Origin: W0P28-013 sp051878315
GTDB lineage: Bacteria > Bacteroidota > Bacteroidia > Bacteroidales > Paludibacteraceae
DNA: 5,944 nucleotides
Assembly: GCA_051878315.1 (NCBI GenBank)
Contig: JBJEJW010000009.1
Span: forward strand, 1 to 5,944
Direction of reading: 5' to 3'
In this document: positions 1 through 5,944 of the stretch, one piece after another
Position numbering within the stretch: the first letter of the stretch is position 1
Layout of the letters: the number at the start of each line of letters is the position of its first letter
Notes under the pieces: generated by a model
What the model saw: only the letters and a program-made list of their open reading frames with translations
Told to the model about the DNA's origin: nothing
The model's database searches: none
Position numbers and translations under genes: made by a program

Positions 1-2409
1 CTCGTCGGTTACGTTGAGCGTCAGACCGTTTTCGGCCAACGTCCGTTTCAGGCTGCCGAGTTGCAATTCGACAATTTGCTGAATTTCATTCTCCTGTAAC
101 GGCGTGAACATAATCAGTTCGTCGATTCGGTTTAGAAACTCGGGGCGAATCGTCTGTTTCAGCATTTCGAACACCTCGGTACGCGTTTTCTCTATTACGC
201 TCTCGCGATTGGCGTCAGTCAGATGCTCAAAATTTTCGCGAATCAACTGCGATCCAAGATTTGATGTCATGATGATGATGGTGTTTTTGAAATTCACCGT
301 GCGCCCTTTATTGTCGGTCAAACGCCCATCGTCGAGCACTTGCAGCAACACATTAAACACATCGGGGTGCGCTTTTTCGATTTCGTCGAACAACACCACG
401 CTGTACGGTTTGCGACGAATGGCCTCGGTGAGTTGCCCACCCTCGTCGTACCCGACATATCCGGGAGGTGCACCGATGAGTCGCGTAGCCGAAAATTTTT
501 CCTGATATTCGCTCATGTCGATACGCGTCATCATATTTTCGTCGTCGAACAAATAGTCGGCCAATGCCTTTGCGAGTTCGGTTTTACCCACGCCCGTTGT
601 TCCCAAAAAGATGAACGAGCCGATAGGGCGTTTCGGGTCTTGCAGGCCTGCACGACTGCGACGAATGGCATCACTCACGGCCACAATAGCATCGTGCTGC
701 CCTACCACACGTTTGTGCAGTTCTTCTTCGAGGTGCAACAGTTTTTCGCGTTCGCTCTGCATCATTTTTGTTACGGGAATACCCGTCCAACGGCTTACCA
801 CTTCAGCAATATCGTCGCTATCGACCTCCTCTTTTATCAAGGCGTCGCCATGCTGCAACTCTTTCAGTTTACTTTTACTCTCTTCGATGGCGGCTTCGGC
901 GGCTTTTATTTTGCCGTAGCGGATTTCGGCCACTTTACCGTAATCGCCTTCGCGTTCGGCACGTTCAGCCTCGTATTTCAGTTGCTCAATGTCGATTTTC
1001 GATTGCTGTATTTTGTCAATCAACGCCTTTTCGCTACTCCATTTAGCCCGCATTTTCTGACTTTCCTCTTTCAGATTGGCAATTTCTTTGGCCAATGATT
1101 CCAACTTCGGTTTGTCGTTTTCGCGTTTGATGGCTTCGCGTTCTATTTCGAGTTGTTTGATGTTGCGTTCTATCGTATCCAACTCCTCCGGCACCGAATC
1201 GACCTCCAAACGTAATTTAGCGGCGGCTTCGTCCATCAAGTCGATGGCTTTATCTGGCAAAAATCGGTCGCTGATATAACGATTCGACAACTCGACGGCG
1301 GCAATAATCGCATCATCTTTGATACGCACTTTATGATGATTTTCGTAACGTTCTTTCAGTCCGCGCAAAATGGAAATAGTACTTGCCTCATCGGGTTCGT
1401 TCACCATCACAATCTGAAAACGACGTTCAAGCGCTTTGTCTTTCTCAAAATACTTCTGATATTCGTCGAGTGTGGTTGCTCCGATGGCGCGCAATTCGCC
1501 CCGCGCCAAAGCCGGTTTCAGAATGTTAGCGGCATCCATGGCTCCTTCGCCTTTGCCTGCGCCCACCAGCGTATGTATTTCGTCGATAAACAGAATTATT
1601 TCGCCTTCGGCTTTAATCACCTCATTCACAACAGCTTTCAACCGTTCCTCGAACTCGCCTTTGTATTTTGCGCCGGCCACAAGCGCACCCATATCGAGGC
1701 TGAAAATCTGCTTTGTTTTCAGATTTTCGGGTACGTCGCCACGCACGATACGATGCGCCAACCCTTCGGCAATAGCCGTTTTCCCGACGCCGGGTTCGCC
1801 TATCAAAATCGGGTTGTTTTTGGTACGTCGGCTCAAAATCTGCAATACGCGTCGAATCTCGTCATCACGGCCGATAACGGGGTCAAGTTTACCGTTACGC
1901 GCACGCTCGTTCAGATTGATGGCGTATTTTTCGAGCGATTGATACGTTGTTTCGGCACTTTGGTCTTTTACCTTCGACCCTTTGCGCAATTCGGCTATCG
2001 CTTCACGCAACGCTTTGGTATTTACGCCGGCATCTTGCAACGGACGCTGCATGGCGTTTTTCGTATCAACCAACGCCAACAGCACATATTCGAGCGACAC
2101 AAATTCGTCGCCATCTTTTTGTGCCAACGCCTCGGCACGCAACAGCACATCGTTCGTTTCGCGACTCAAATAGGGTTCGCCACCACTCACCTTGGGCAAC
2201 GATGCCATTTCGCGATCGACAACCGATGTCAGCAATTGCTCATTTACCATCATTTTGCCGAAAAGGAACGACACGACGTTTTCTCCTTTTTCGATGACGG
2301 CTTTCAGCAAATGCGGCGTTTCGATGGCCTGCTGACCATTCTGCGAAGCCAATTCAACAGCCCGTTGAACGACTTCCTGCGATTTGATTGTAAATTTGTT
2401 GAAGTTCAT
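1..2409 (-). CDS. clpB: ATP-dependent chaperone ClpB (Hsp100 disaggregase), C-terminus cut by window edge
   Basis: ClpB is a cytosolic hexameric AAA+ machine that works with DnaK/DnaJ/GrpE to thread and rescue aggregated proteins after heat or other stress. The frame is open for 803 codons from ATG 2409-2407 to base 1. Compared with the 857-residue E. coli protein, about 60 C-terminal residues lie outside. Visible in order: Clp N-domain (about 1-145); Walker A1 GEPGVGKT at 204-211; pore-loop tyrosine Y249 in AKYKGEFEERL; Walker B1 LFIDEIHTL with E277; a charged coiled-coil M-domain (about 398-530), the mark of ClpB rather than ClpA or ClpC; Walker A2 GTTGVGKT at 603-610; second pore loop GAPPGYVGYDEGG with Y651; Walker B2 LFDEIEKAH with E676; and NRIDE with the probable arginine finger R761. 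No catalytic residue is missing and I see no frameshift. The start aligns with the ClpB N-terminus (MNFNKFTIKSQE). The leader before it is AT-rich with no Shine-Dalgarno, as is common in Bacteroidota. It is divergent from the gene at 2624. Confidence 0.97.
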   Translation of the reverse strand, partial: MNFNKFTIKSQEVVQRAVELASQNGQQAIETPHLLKAVIEKGENVVSFLFGKMMVNEQLLTSVVDREMASLPKVSGGEPYLSRETNDVLLRAEALAQKDGDEFVSLEYVLLALVDTKNAMQRPLQDAGVNTKALREAIAELRKGSKVKDQSAETTYQSLEKYAINLNERARNGKLDPVIGRDDEIRRVLQILSRRTKNNPILIGEPGVGKTAIAEGLAHRIVRGDVPENLKTKQIFSLDMGALVAGAKYKGEFEERLKAVVNEVIKAEGEIILFIDEIHTLVGAGKGEGAMDAANILKPALARGELRAIGATTLDEYQKYFEKDKALERRFQIVMVNEPDEASTISILRGLKERYENHHKVRIKDDAIIAAVELSNRYISDRFLPDKAIDLMDEAAAKLRLEVDSVPEELDTIERNIKQLEIEREAIKRENDKPKLESLAKEIANLKEESQKMRAKWSSEKALIDKIQQSKIDIEQLKYEAERAEREGDYGKVAEIRYGKIKAAEAAIEESKSKLKELQHGDALIKEEVDSDDIAEVVSRWTGIPVTKMMQSEREKLLHLEEELHKRVVGQHDAIVAVSDAIRRSRAGLQDPKRPIGSFIFLGTTGVGKTELAKALADYLFDDENMMTRIDMSEYQEKFSATRLIGAPPGYVGYDEGGQLTEAIRRKPYSVVLFDEIEKAHPDVFNVLLQVLDDGRLTDNKGRTVNFKNTIIIMTSNLGSQLIRENFEHLTDANRESVIEKTRTEVFEMLKQTIRPEFLNRIDELIMFTPLQENEIQQIVELQLGSLKRTLAENGLTLNVTDE

Positions 2410-2448
2410 ATTGTTGATTTTTAATAGTTTGCGGTTTACATACACACC

Positions 2449-2464
2449 GCAAATCGTATGCCAA
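2449..2464 (-). promoter_or_regulatory. Candidate sigma-54 (-24/-12) promoter for clpB
   Basis: Read on the minus strand this is TTGGCATACGATTTGC. It matches the sigma-54 consensus TTGGCACG-N4-TTGC at 10 of 12 defined positions, with the invariant GG and GC exactly 10 bases apart. It ends 40 bp before the clpB ATG, which would leave a leader of roughly 30 nt. A standard Bacteroidota -7 element is not clear here: TACGATTTG overlaps the same bases but has one extra spacer base and no obvious TTTG at -33. That sigma-54 is really used is inference from the match. Confidence 0.4.
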
Positions 2465-2474
2465 GCCAACAATA

Positions 2475-2519
2475 TGACATTTTGTCAATTAATAGATGCG
2501 GAATAATGTCATTTTGACA
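2475..2519. promoter_or_regulatory. Pair of inverted-repeat candidate operators upstream of clpB
   Basis: Two perfect 5-bp inverted repeats share the core CATTTTG. One is TGACA-TTT-TGTCA at 2475-2487, the other TGTCA-TTT-TGACA at 2507-2519. Their centres are 32 bp apart, about three helical turns. A related half-site, TGTCATTTTTG, lies at 2546-2556. They sit just upstream of the candidate -24/-12 element of clpB, about 43 and 75 bp before its predicted start site. This suits activator (enhancer-binding protein) sites, or operators of an unidentified heat-shock regulator. No CIRCE (HrcA) element was seen. The repeats are seen directly; the role is inferred. Confidence 0.45.
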
Positions 2520-2590
2520 CAGAAGCACCAATAATTATTCATTATTGTCATTTTTGTGCAATTTATATCGACCATGTCGGCAAAATCAAC

Positions 2591-2598
2591 TATCTTTG
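2591..2598 (+). promoter_or_regulatory. Bacteroidota-type -7 element for the secreted-protein gene
   Basis: TATCTTTG matches the TAnnTTTG -7 consensus of the Bacteroidota primary sigma factor exactly. It lies 25 bp before the ATG at 2624, giving a short leader of about 18-20 nt. No convincing TTTG sits at the usual -33 distance, so the promoter may be weak or activator-assisted. No Shine-Dalgarno is visible in the leader. Confidence 0.55.
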
Positions 2599-2623
2599 CA
2601 AAACATTATCAACAAGTTGCACC

Positions 2624-3580
2624 ATGAGAAAAATCGCTACCCTATGTTTGATAGCATTATCGCTATCGTTGGCACACGCCGAAGTTTTGTTGGTCGAAAA
2701 CTTTGATTACACTGCCGGCACTCCACTGACGTCCTGCGGTTGGACTGCCACATACGGCGGCACATCGACCACAGCCATCACGAACGGCCTATCGTTCGAC
2801 GATTACGCCGGCTGCGGCATCGGCAACGGCGCACTCATCAGCGGTACAGACAATAGCGCCCAACCGCACAAAGCATTTACGAAACAAACGTCGGGCAGCG
2901 TGTATGTGGCTTTTATGCTGCAACCTTACATGGTATCAACACAAAGTTATTTTTTCAGTCTGCGCGATGCTATCAGCACTTCAACGTTCAATTTTGTCGG
3001 GCGTATCTATTTGAACGAACAGAATCAGATCGGATTGTCGTTCTACAAAAGCAGCGAAGTAACACCCGTATTCGGCACACAAGTTCTTGACAATGAAACA
3101 GTTTATCTGGTAGTATTGAAATACACGATTATCGACGGCGACAAAAACGACCGCATCGACCTCTATTTGCTTGATGCGTACACAGCCACAGAGCCCACTA
3201 CTCCGCTGCTGTCGGTTACCAACACCACATCGTGTGCCGACATCTGCCCCGAAAACATCGTTTTACGCAGCAACAGCGACGACGATTGGATTGTGGTGGA
3301 CGGCATACGCGTAGCTACCACTTGGAGCGAAGCCGTAGCAGCAGGTGCTTGTCCTGCTACCGGCACCACACACCCGACAGCCAACTACGCAAGCTACTAC
3401 ACCACTCCGAACACTTTACATCTGCAGCTGACTGCCGACGACACCATTTTTATCTACGACACAACGGGGAAATGTGTATGCCATGAGCATCTGACCGCCG
3501 GCACTTACAAATTTGATTTACGCAAAGGCTTTTATGTACTGAAAACGGCCACACAAACACACAAAATTATTATCAGTTAA
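2624..3580 (+). CDS. Secreted protein of unknown function with T9SS type A-like C-terminal sorting domain
   Basis: 318 residues; I do not recognise a specific enzyme or adhesin. Residues 1-19 form a Sec signal peptide: MRK, a hydrophobic core, then AHA before E20 as a likely signal peptidase I site. Residues about 20-240 are rich in Thr, Ser, Gly and aromatics in alternating beta-strand patterns (ENFDYTAGT, GWTATYGG, GSVYVAFMLQ, DRIDLYLL, DGIRVATTWSEAV). This resembles the lectin/LamG-like jelly rolls common in Bacteroidales exported proteins. Residues about 258-318 look like a type A sorting domain: LHLQL, IYDTTGKCV, LTAGTYKFDL, KGFYVLKT and a terminal KIIIS. This suggests export by the type IX system and surface attachment or release. 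Seven cysteines remain in the mature protein (C38, C64, C204, C208, C243, C284, C286), so disulfides are possible. The start is set by the signal peptide and the -7 element just upstream. The gene is monocistronic: a divergent gene lies to the left and a separately promoted tRNA to the right. The fold assignment is inference. Confidence 0.85.
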   Translation: MRKIATLCLIALSLSLAHAEVLLVENFDYTAGTPLTSCGWTATYGGTSTTAITNGLSFDDYAGCGIGNGALISGTDNSAQPHKAFTKQTSGSVYVAFMLQPYMVSTQSYFFSLRDAISTSTFNFVGRIYLNEQNQIGLSFYKSSEVTPVFGTQVLDNETVYLVVLKYTIIDGDKNDRIDLYLLDAYTATEPTTPLLSVTNTTSCADICPENIVLRSNSDDDWIVVDGIRVATTWSEAVAAGACPATGTTHPTANYASYYTTPNTLHLQLTADDTIFIYDTTGKCVCHEHLTAGTYKFDLRKGFYVLKTATQTHKIIIS

Positions 3581-3598
3581 GCATTTGTAATCAGCGAG

Positions 3599-3627
3599 TT
3601 ACGATTTTTAAGAAAAAAGTATCGTAA
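3599..3627 (+). other. Stem-loop after the secreted-protein gene, possible weak terminator
   Basis: TTACGAT (3599-3605) and ATCGTAA (3621-3627) form a 7-bp inverted repeat around a 15-base A/T-rich loop, 19 bp past the stop codon. No U-run follows on either strand. Intrinsic termination is therefore uncertain, and it could instead slow 3' decay of the mRNA. Confidence 0.3.
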
Positions 3628-3630
3628 AAA

Positions 3631-3662
3631 TTTGGTCATATCAGAAAAAACATGTACCTTTG
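3631..3662 (+). promoter_or_regulatory. Primary-sigma promoter of the tRNA-Phe gene
   Basis: TTTG at 3631-3634 and TACCTTTG at 3655-3662 are exact matches to the Bacteroidota -33 and -7 elements. They are 20 bp apart, within the usual spacing. Transcription would start near 3668-3670, about 12 nt before the mature tRNA 5' end. This is the strongest promoter in the window by sequence. Confidence 0.85.
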
Positions 3663-3680
3663 CACTCGCAAAAACGCGAT

Positions 3681-3753
3681 GGTGCCATAGCTCAGTTGGT
3701 AGAGCAAAGGACTGAAAATCCTTGTGTCACTGGTTCGATTCCCGTTGGCACCA
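3681..3753 (+). tRNA. tRNA-Phe (anticodon GAA)
   Basis: A 73-nt cloverleaf with a perfect 7-bp acceptor stem (GGTGCCA with TGGCACC) and discriminator A at 3753. The D arm is GCTC/GAGC with loop AGTTGGTA. The anticodon arm is AAGGA/TCCTT with loop CTGAAAA, giving anticodon GAA for UUC/UUU. The variable loop is GTGTC and the T loop is TTCGATT. The T stem ACTGG/CCCGT contains one mismatch at the 51-63 pair (U against C). The 3' CCA is not encoded: CAA follows the discriminator, so a CCA-adding enzyme would be needed, as is common in Bacteroidota. The gene stands alone with its own promoter and terminator. Confidence 0.96.
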
Positions 3754-3760
3754 CAAAGTA

Positions 3761-3798
3761 AAGAAGAAGAAATTGTAGATTTCTTCTTCTTGTTTTTT
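3761..3798 (+). terminator. Rho-independent terminator of tRNA-Phe
   Basis: A perfect 13-bp inverted repeat: AAGAAGAAGAAAT at 3761-3773 pairs with ATTTCTTCTTCTT at 3779-3791 around loop TGTAG. G and six T residues (3793-3798) follow. It begins 7 nt after the tRNA. The stem is AT-rich, but its length and the T run make termination likely. Confidence 0.8.
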
Positions 3799-3814
3799 AT
3801 AAACGAACAAATAC

Positions 3815-3845
3815 AAAAAGACTGACCCTACACGAAGAGTCAGTC
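3815..3845 (-). terminator. Rho-independent terminator of the LRR-exonuclease gene
   Basis: Read on the minus strand, GACTGACTCT and AGGGTCAGTC form a 10-bp stem around a 6-base loop, followed by TTTTT (plus-strand A run 3815-3819). One inner pair is a G-U wobble only in the minus-strand RNA; on the plus strand the same position is a C/A mismatch. This fixes its direction. It lies about 80 bp past the gene's stop codon. Confidence 0.8.
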
Positions 3846-3926
3846 CTATTATCTCAAAAACTTACAGCTGCACAATTATTCGGCGTTGTTGTCTATTTTC
3901 GCACCGGGATACAGGCACTCGACCTC

Positions 3927-5944
3927 TTATATGATACCGCGCTTTTGTAATTCGAAAAAGCACTGTTTTGTTGCCCGAATATCATTCATAGCATCGTGTG
4001 CCTGCGCAAATTGAGTGCCAAACAACTTGTGATAGAGTTCTTGCAGTTTAGGGAATTTCCACGAACCATACGTAAACGGTGGCAATTTACAGAAATCAAT
4101 GGTCGAACGCATGGTACAGGTATATGGCTTGCTCAAAATGGTATTGACAGGCAGATTTTTACGATACAATTCCGCTCCGACAATATGTAAATCGAAATCG
4201 ATGTTGTGCCCGACAATATGTTTCACGGCATTGAATTGTTGCATAAACGCGGTTAGCACCTGTTTCAAATCTTTGCCCTCGCTACGCGCCCGACTGTAAG
4301 AGATGCCCGTCAGTCGCTCCACATCACTCGGGATGGTAAATCCGTCGGGATAGACAAGATAATTACCGACTTGCAACTCGTTGCCTTCGGCATCGGTAAC
4401 AATCCATCCTATCTGAATCAGACGCGGCCAATTGTCCGTAGCAGATATGGGGGCTTGGTAGTTGCTTGGCAAACCATTGGTTTCCGTATCGAAAAACAGA
4501 TAATACGGCTCATTCTGTGGCCTCTCTGTGTGCATAAATTGCTCCATTTGGCGATTGTAGCGTTCAAGTGCCTCGCGGCATGCGGCGAGTTGTTGTGCGG
4601 CATCTTTGTAATGTTTTTCGGCAGCCTTTCCGAAATAGTTCACCGCCAACTGCAAATCGGCAGCCACCTCCTTGCCGTTGCGATAGAGTTCACCCAAGTG
4701 GTATGCCGCCTCGGCACTGCCCTCCTCGATGGCGCCCTCGTAATACCTGACGGCCTTGGCCATATCTTTGGGCTCTATAACACCGGCTTCGTACACCTGT
4801 GCCAACGTAAGCAGTTGTTTCAGTTTCTCGTTATCGCGCTCCACTATTTTGGCTGCAGGCAACCCCATGGCAACGAAGCGTGCTTTTTGTCCGGCCGGCA
4901 CAAAAATGGTTTCCAACGCATTACATTCTTCGAAGGCTTTCTCGCCGATGCTTGTTACCGAACTCGGTAGCGTTATTGAAGTCAGGCCGCTGCAATTCTC
5001 AAACGACCAAGCACCGATACTCGTTATTCCATCCGGTATAACCAAATCTTTTACCTCATCATTGGTATATAACTTATTGGAATAAAATAACGGATTTGAA
5101 TATACGTTTCCAAACTTAATGCCACACCAACCTTGAATATCACCCATATAGTTGGTCTTTGTTAGCCCACTACACCCTCCGAATACATATTCTCCGATGC
5201 TTTTAACCGAGTTTGGAATTGTTATGGATGTCAAATTAGCCATCTTATTACACAAACTTGCCGGAATATGCTCCACCTCTTCGCCAAATGTAAAGGAGGT
5301 AATTTGTGCAGCAATATCATAAAAAGGTGCATAATTGCTATATTTAAAATCTGCACAATTTTTGGCATTCCATACCACCGAAGTCAGGCTGCTGCAACCA
5401 TGGAACGCAAAATCTCCGATACTCGTTACAGAATTCGGGATCGTTACCGATGTCAGGCCGCTGCAACCATCGAACGCCCAATCTCCAATGCTCGTTACGG
5501 AGTTCGGTATCGTTACGGAAGTCAGACCGCTGCAACCGGAGAACGCAGAATCTCCGATGCTCGTAACGGAGTTGGGTATCGTTATTGATGTCAGGCCACT
5601 GCAACCATAGAACGCTTTATAGCCGATGCTCGTTACTGAGTGCGGAATAATGGTTGATTGGCAACCGGCAATAAGTGTGTTGGTGGCCGTTTCGATAATA
5701 GCATTGCTGTTGTCGCGGGAATCGTACTTGAGATTTCCACTTTCTACAACCATTGAAGTCAGCCCGCTGCAACGAGAGAACGCAGAATCTCCGATGCTCG
5801 TTACGGAGTTCGGTATCGTTACCGATGTCAGGCCGCTGCACTCCTCGAACGCAGACTCTCCGATGCTCGTTACTGAGTGCGGAATAATGGTTGATTGGCA
5901 ACCGGCAATAAGTGTGTTGGTGGCCGTTTCGATAATAGCATTGC
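3927..5944 (-). CDS. BspA-like LRR_5 / Sel1-repeat / DEDDh 3'-5' exonuclease fusion protein, N-terminus beyond window
   Basis: The frame is open from the right edge to TAA 3929-3927: 671 sense codons. The ATG at 5753 is internal, because the 63 codons upstream of it continue the same repeats, so the true start lies outside. Numbering from M5753: residues up to about 290 are BspA/TpLRR-type LRR_5 units of 23 residues (consensus NSVTSIGDSAFSGCSGLTSV). They are interrupted by BspA-family islands containing KYDSRDNSNAIIETATNTLI, WNAKNCADF and GDIQGWCGI. Residues about 313-384 form two 36-residue Sel1-like repeats (LAQVYEAG..AVRYYEGAIEEG and HLGELYRNG..AVNYFGKAAEK). Residues about 417-608 are a DnaQ/RNase T-fold exonuclease with all DEDDh residues: D422 and E424 in FDTETNGLP, D521 in GHNIDFD, H586 and D591 in HDAMNDI. 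The nuclease should remove nucleotides from DNA or RNA 3' ends using two metal ions; its substrate is unknown. BspA repeats are usually on exported proteins, whereas Sel1 plus DnaQ suggests the cytosol, and the missing N-terminus would settle this. No partner gene is visible. Confidence 0.9.
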   Translation of the reverse strand, partial: NAIIETATNTLIAGCQSTIIPHSVTSIGESAFEECSGLTSVTIPNSVTSIGDSAFSRCSGLTSMVVESGNLKYDSRDNSNAIIETATNTLIAGCQSTIIPHSVTSIGYKAFYGCSGLTSITIPNSVTSIGDSAFSGCSGLTSVTIPNSVTSIGDWAFDGCSGLTSVTIPNSVTSIGDFAFHGCSSLTSVVWNAKNCADFKYSNYAPFYDIAAQITSFTFGEEVEHIPASLCNKMANLTSITIPNSVKSIGEYVFGGCSGLTKTNYMGDIQGWCGIKFGNVYSNPLFYSNKLYTNDEVKDLVIPDGITSIGAWSFENCSGLTSITLPSSVTSIGEKAFEECNALETIFVPAGQKARFVAMGLPAAKIVERDNEKLKQLLTLAQVYEAGVIEPKDMAKAVRYYEGAIEEGSAEAAYHLGELYRNGKEVAADLQLAVNYFGKAAEKHYKDAAQQLAACREALERYNRQMEQFMHTERPQNEPYYLFFDTETNGLPSNYQAPISATDNWPRLIQIGWIVTDAEGNELQVGNYLVYPDGFTIPSDVERLTGISYSRARSEGKDLKQVLTAFMQQFNAVKHIVGHNIDFDLHIVGAELYRKNLPVNTILSKPYTCTMRSTIDFCKLPPFTYGSWKFPKLQELYHKLFGTQFAQAHDAMNDIRATKQCFFELQKRGII
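5387..5944. repeat. Tandem 69-bp LRR-coding repeats with a 237-bp higher-order unit
   Basis: The conserved marker AACGC recurs at 5404, 5473, 5542 and 5611, exactly 69 bp (23 codons) apart. It recurs again at 5779 and 5848, also 69 bp apart. The 168-bp step between the two groups equals one 69-bp unit plus a 99-bp (33-codon) BspA island. Two LRR units plus one island make a 237-bp (79-codon) unit. The segment 5623-5707 recurs without a mismatch at 5860-5944, where the window ends. More degenerate copies continue to about 4930. All units keep the reading frame, so gain or loss would shorten or lengthen the protein without breaking the nuclease. Confidence 0.9.

Noticed and set aside
340..2424. 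Long plus-strand open frames, including one of 252 and one of 363 codons, opposite clpB.
   Set aside because: They are antisense shadows of clpB. Their translations are rich in Phe, His and Arg with no recognisable domain, whereas the minus strand gives a full-length, motif-perfect ClpB.
2410..2623. CIRCE (HrcA) operator upstream of clpB.
   Set aside because: No TTAGCACTC-N9-GAGTGCTAA-like sequence is present; the inverted repeats there have a different core.
3761..3791. GAA/TTC trinucleotide runs as a possible phase-variable microsatellite.
   Set aside because: The two runs are the arms of a perfect hairpin followed by a T run directly after the tRNA, which a terminator explains; no coding frame would be switched.
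3681..3800. tRNA-Phe as an integration (att) site for a mobile element.
   Set aside because: No integrase gene and no direct repeat of the tRNA 3' end were found in the window, and the tRNA has its own terminator immediately after it.
5268..5610. Plus- and minus-strand frames with repeating 23-residue protein patterns in the LRR region.
   Set aside because: The 69-bp periodicity of the LRR-coding DNA produces periodic peptides in every frame. Only the minus-strand frame ending at 3927 gives LRR_5 consensus and continues into known domains.
5387..5944. Regularly spaced repeats that might suggest a CRISPR array.
   Set aside because: The units are contiguous 69-bp coding repeats with no unique spacers between short palindromic repeats, and they translate as LRR_5 units.

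Overview
The window looks like chromosomal DNA from a member of the Bacteroidota, most likely Bacteroidales. Four things point there. ClpB carries the GTTGVGKT form of the second Walker A motif. A secreted protein ends in a type IX secretion (T9SS) type A-like sorting domain. The tRNA and one gene have Bacteroidota-type promoters (TTTG / TAnnTTTG), with no clear Shine-Dalgarno sequences. The right-hand gene contains BspA-family LRR_5 repeats with the motifs usual in that group. Species cannot be assigned from this.

Layout from left to right. (1) 1-2409, minus strand: clpB, the AAA+ disaggregase, complete at its N-terminus and cut by the left edge about 60 residues before its expected end. (2) 2410-2623: a 214-bp divergent intergenic region. 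It holds a sigma-54-like -24/-12 element facing clpB, two perfect TGTCA/TGACA-type inverted repeats and a -7 element facing right. (3) 2624-3580, plus strand: an exported protein of unknown function with a T9SS-like C-terminus. (4) 3581-3926: a tRNA-Phe(GAA) gene with a near-perfect promoter and its own hairpin terminator, followed by a second terminator pointing the other way. (5) 3927-5944, minus strand: a large gene open at the right edge. It encodes BspA-like leucine-rich repeats, then two Sel1-like repeats, then a complete DEDDh (DnaQ/RNase T-type) 3'-5' exonuclease domain.

clpB and the tRNA are housekeeping genes. The unusual item is gene (5): a repeat-rich recognition-type module fused through a Sel1 solenoid to an apparently intact nuclease. 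The LRR DNA is made of nearly identical 69-bp units plus a 237-bp higher-order unit, of which 85 bp is exactly duplicated. The LRR part is therefore likely to change length by recombination while the nuclease stays constant. The second point of interest is the possible sigma-54/activator control of clpB. Genes (1), (3), tRNA and (5) do not form an operon; strand changes and terminators separate them.
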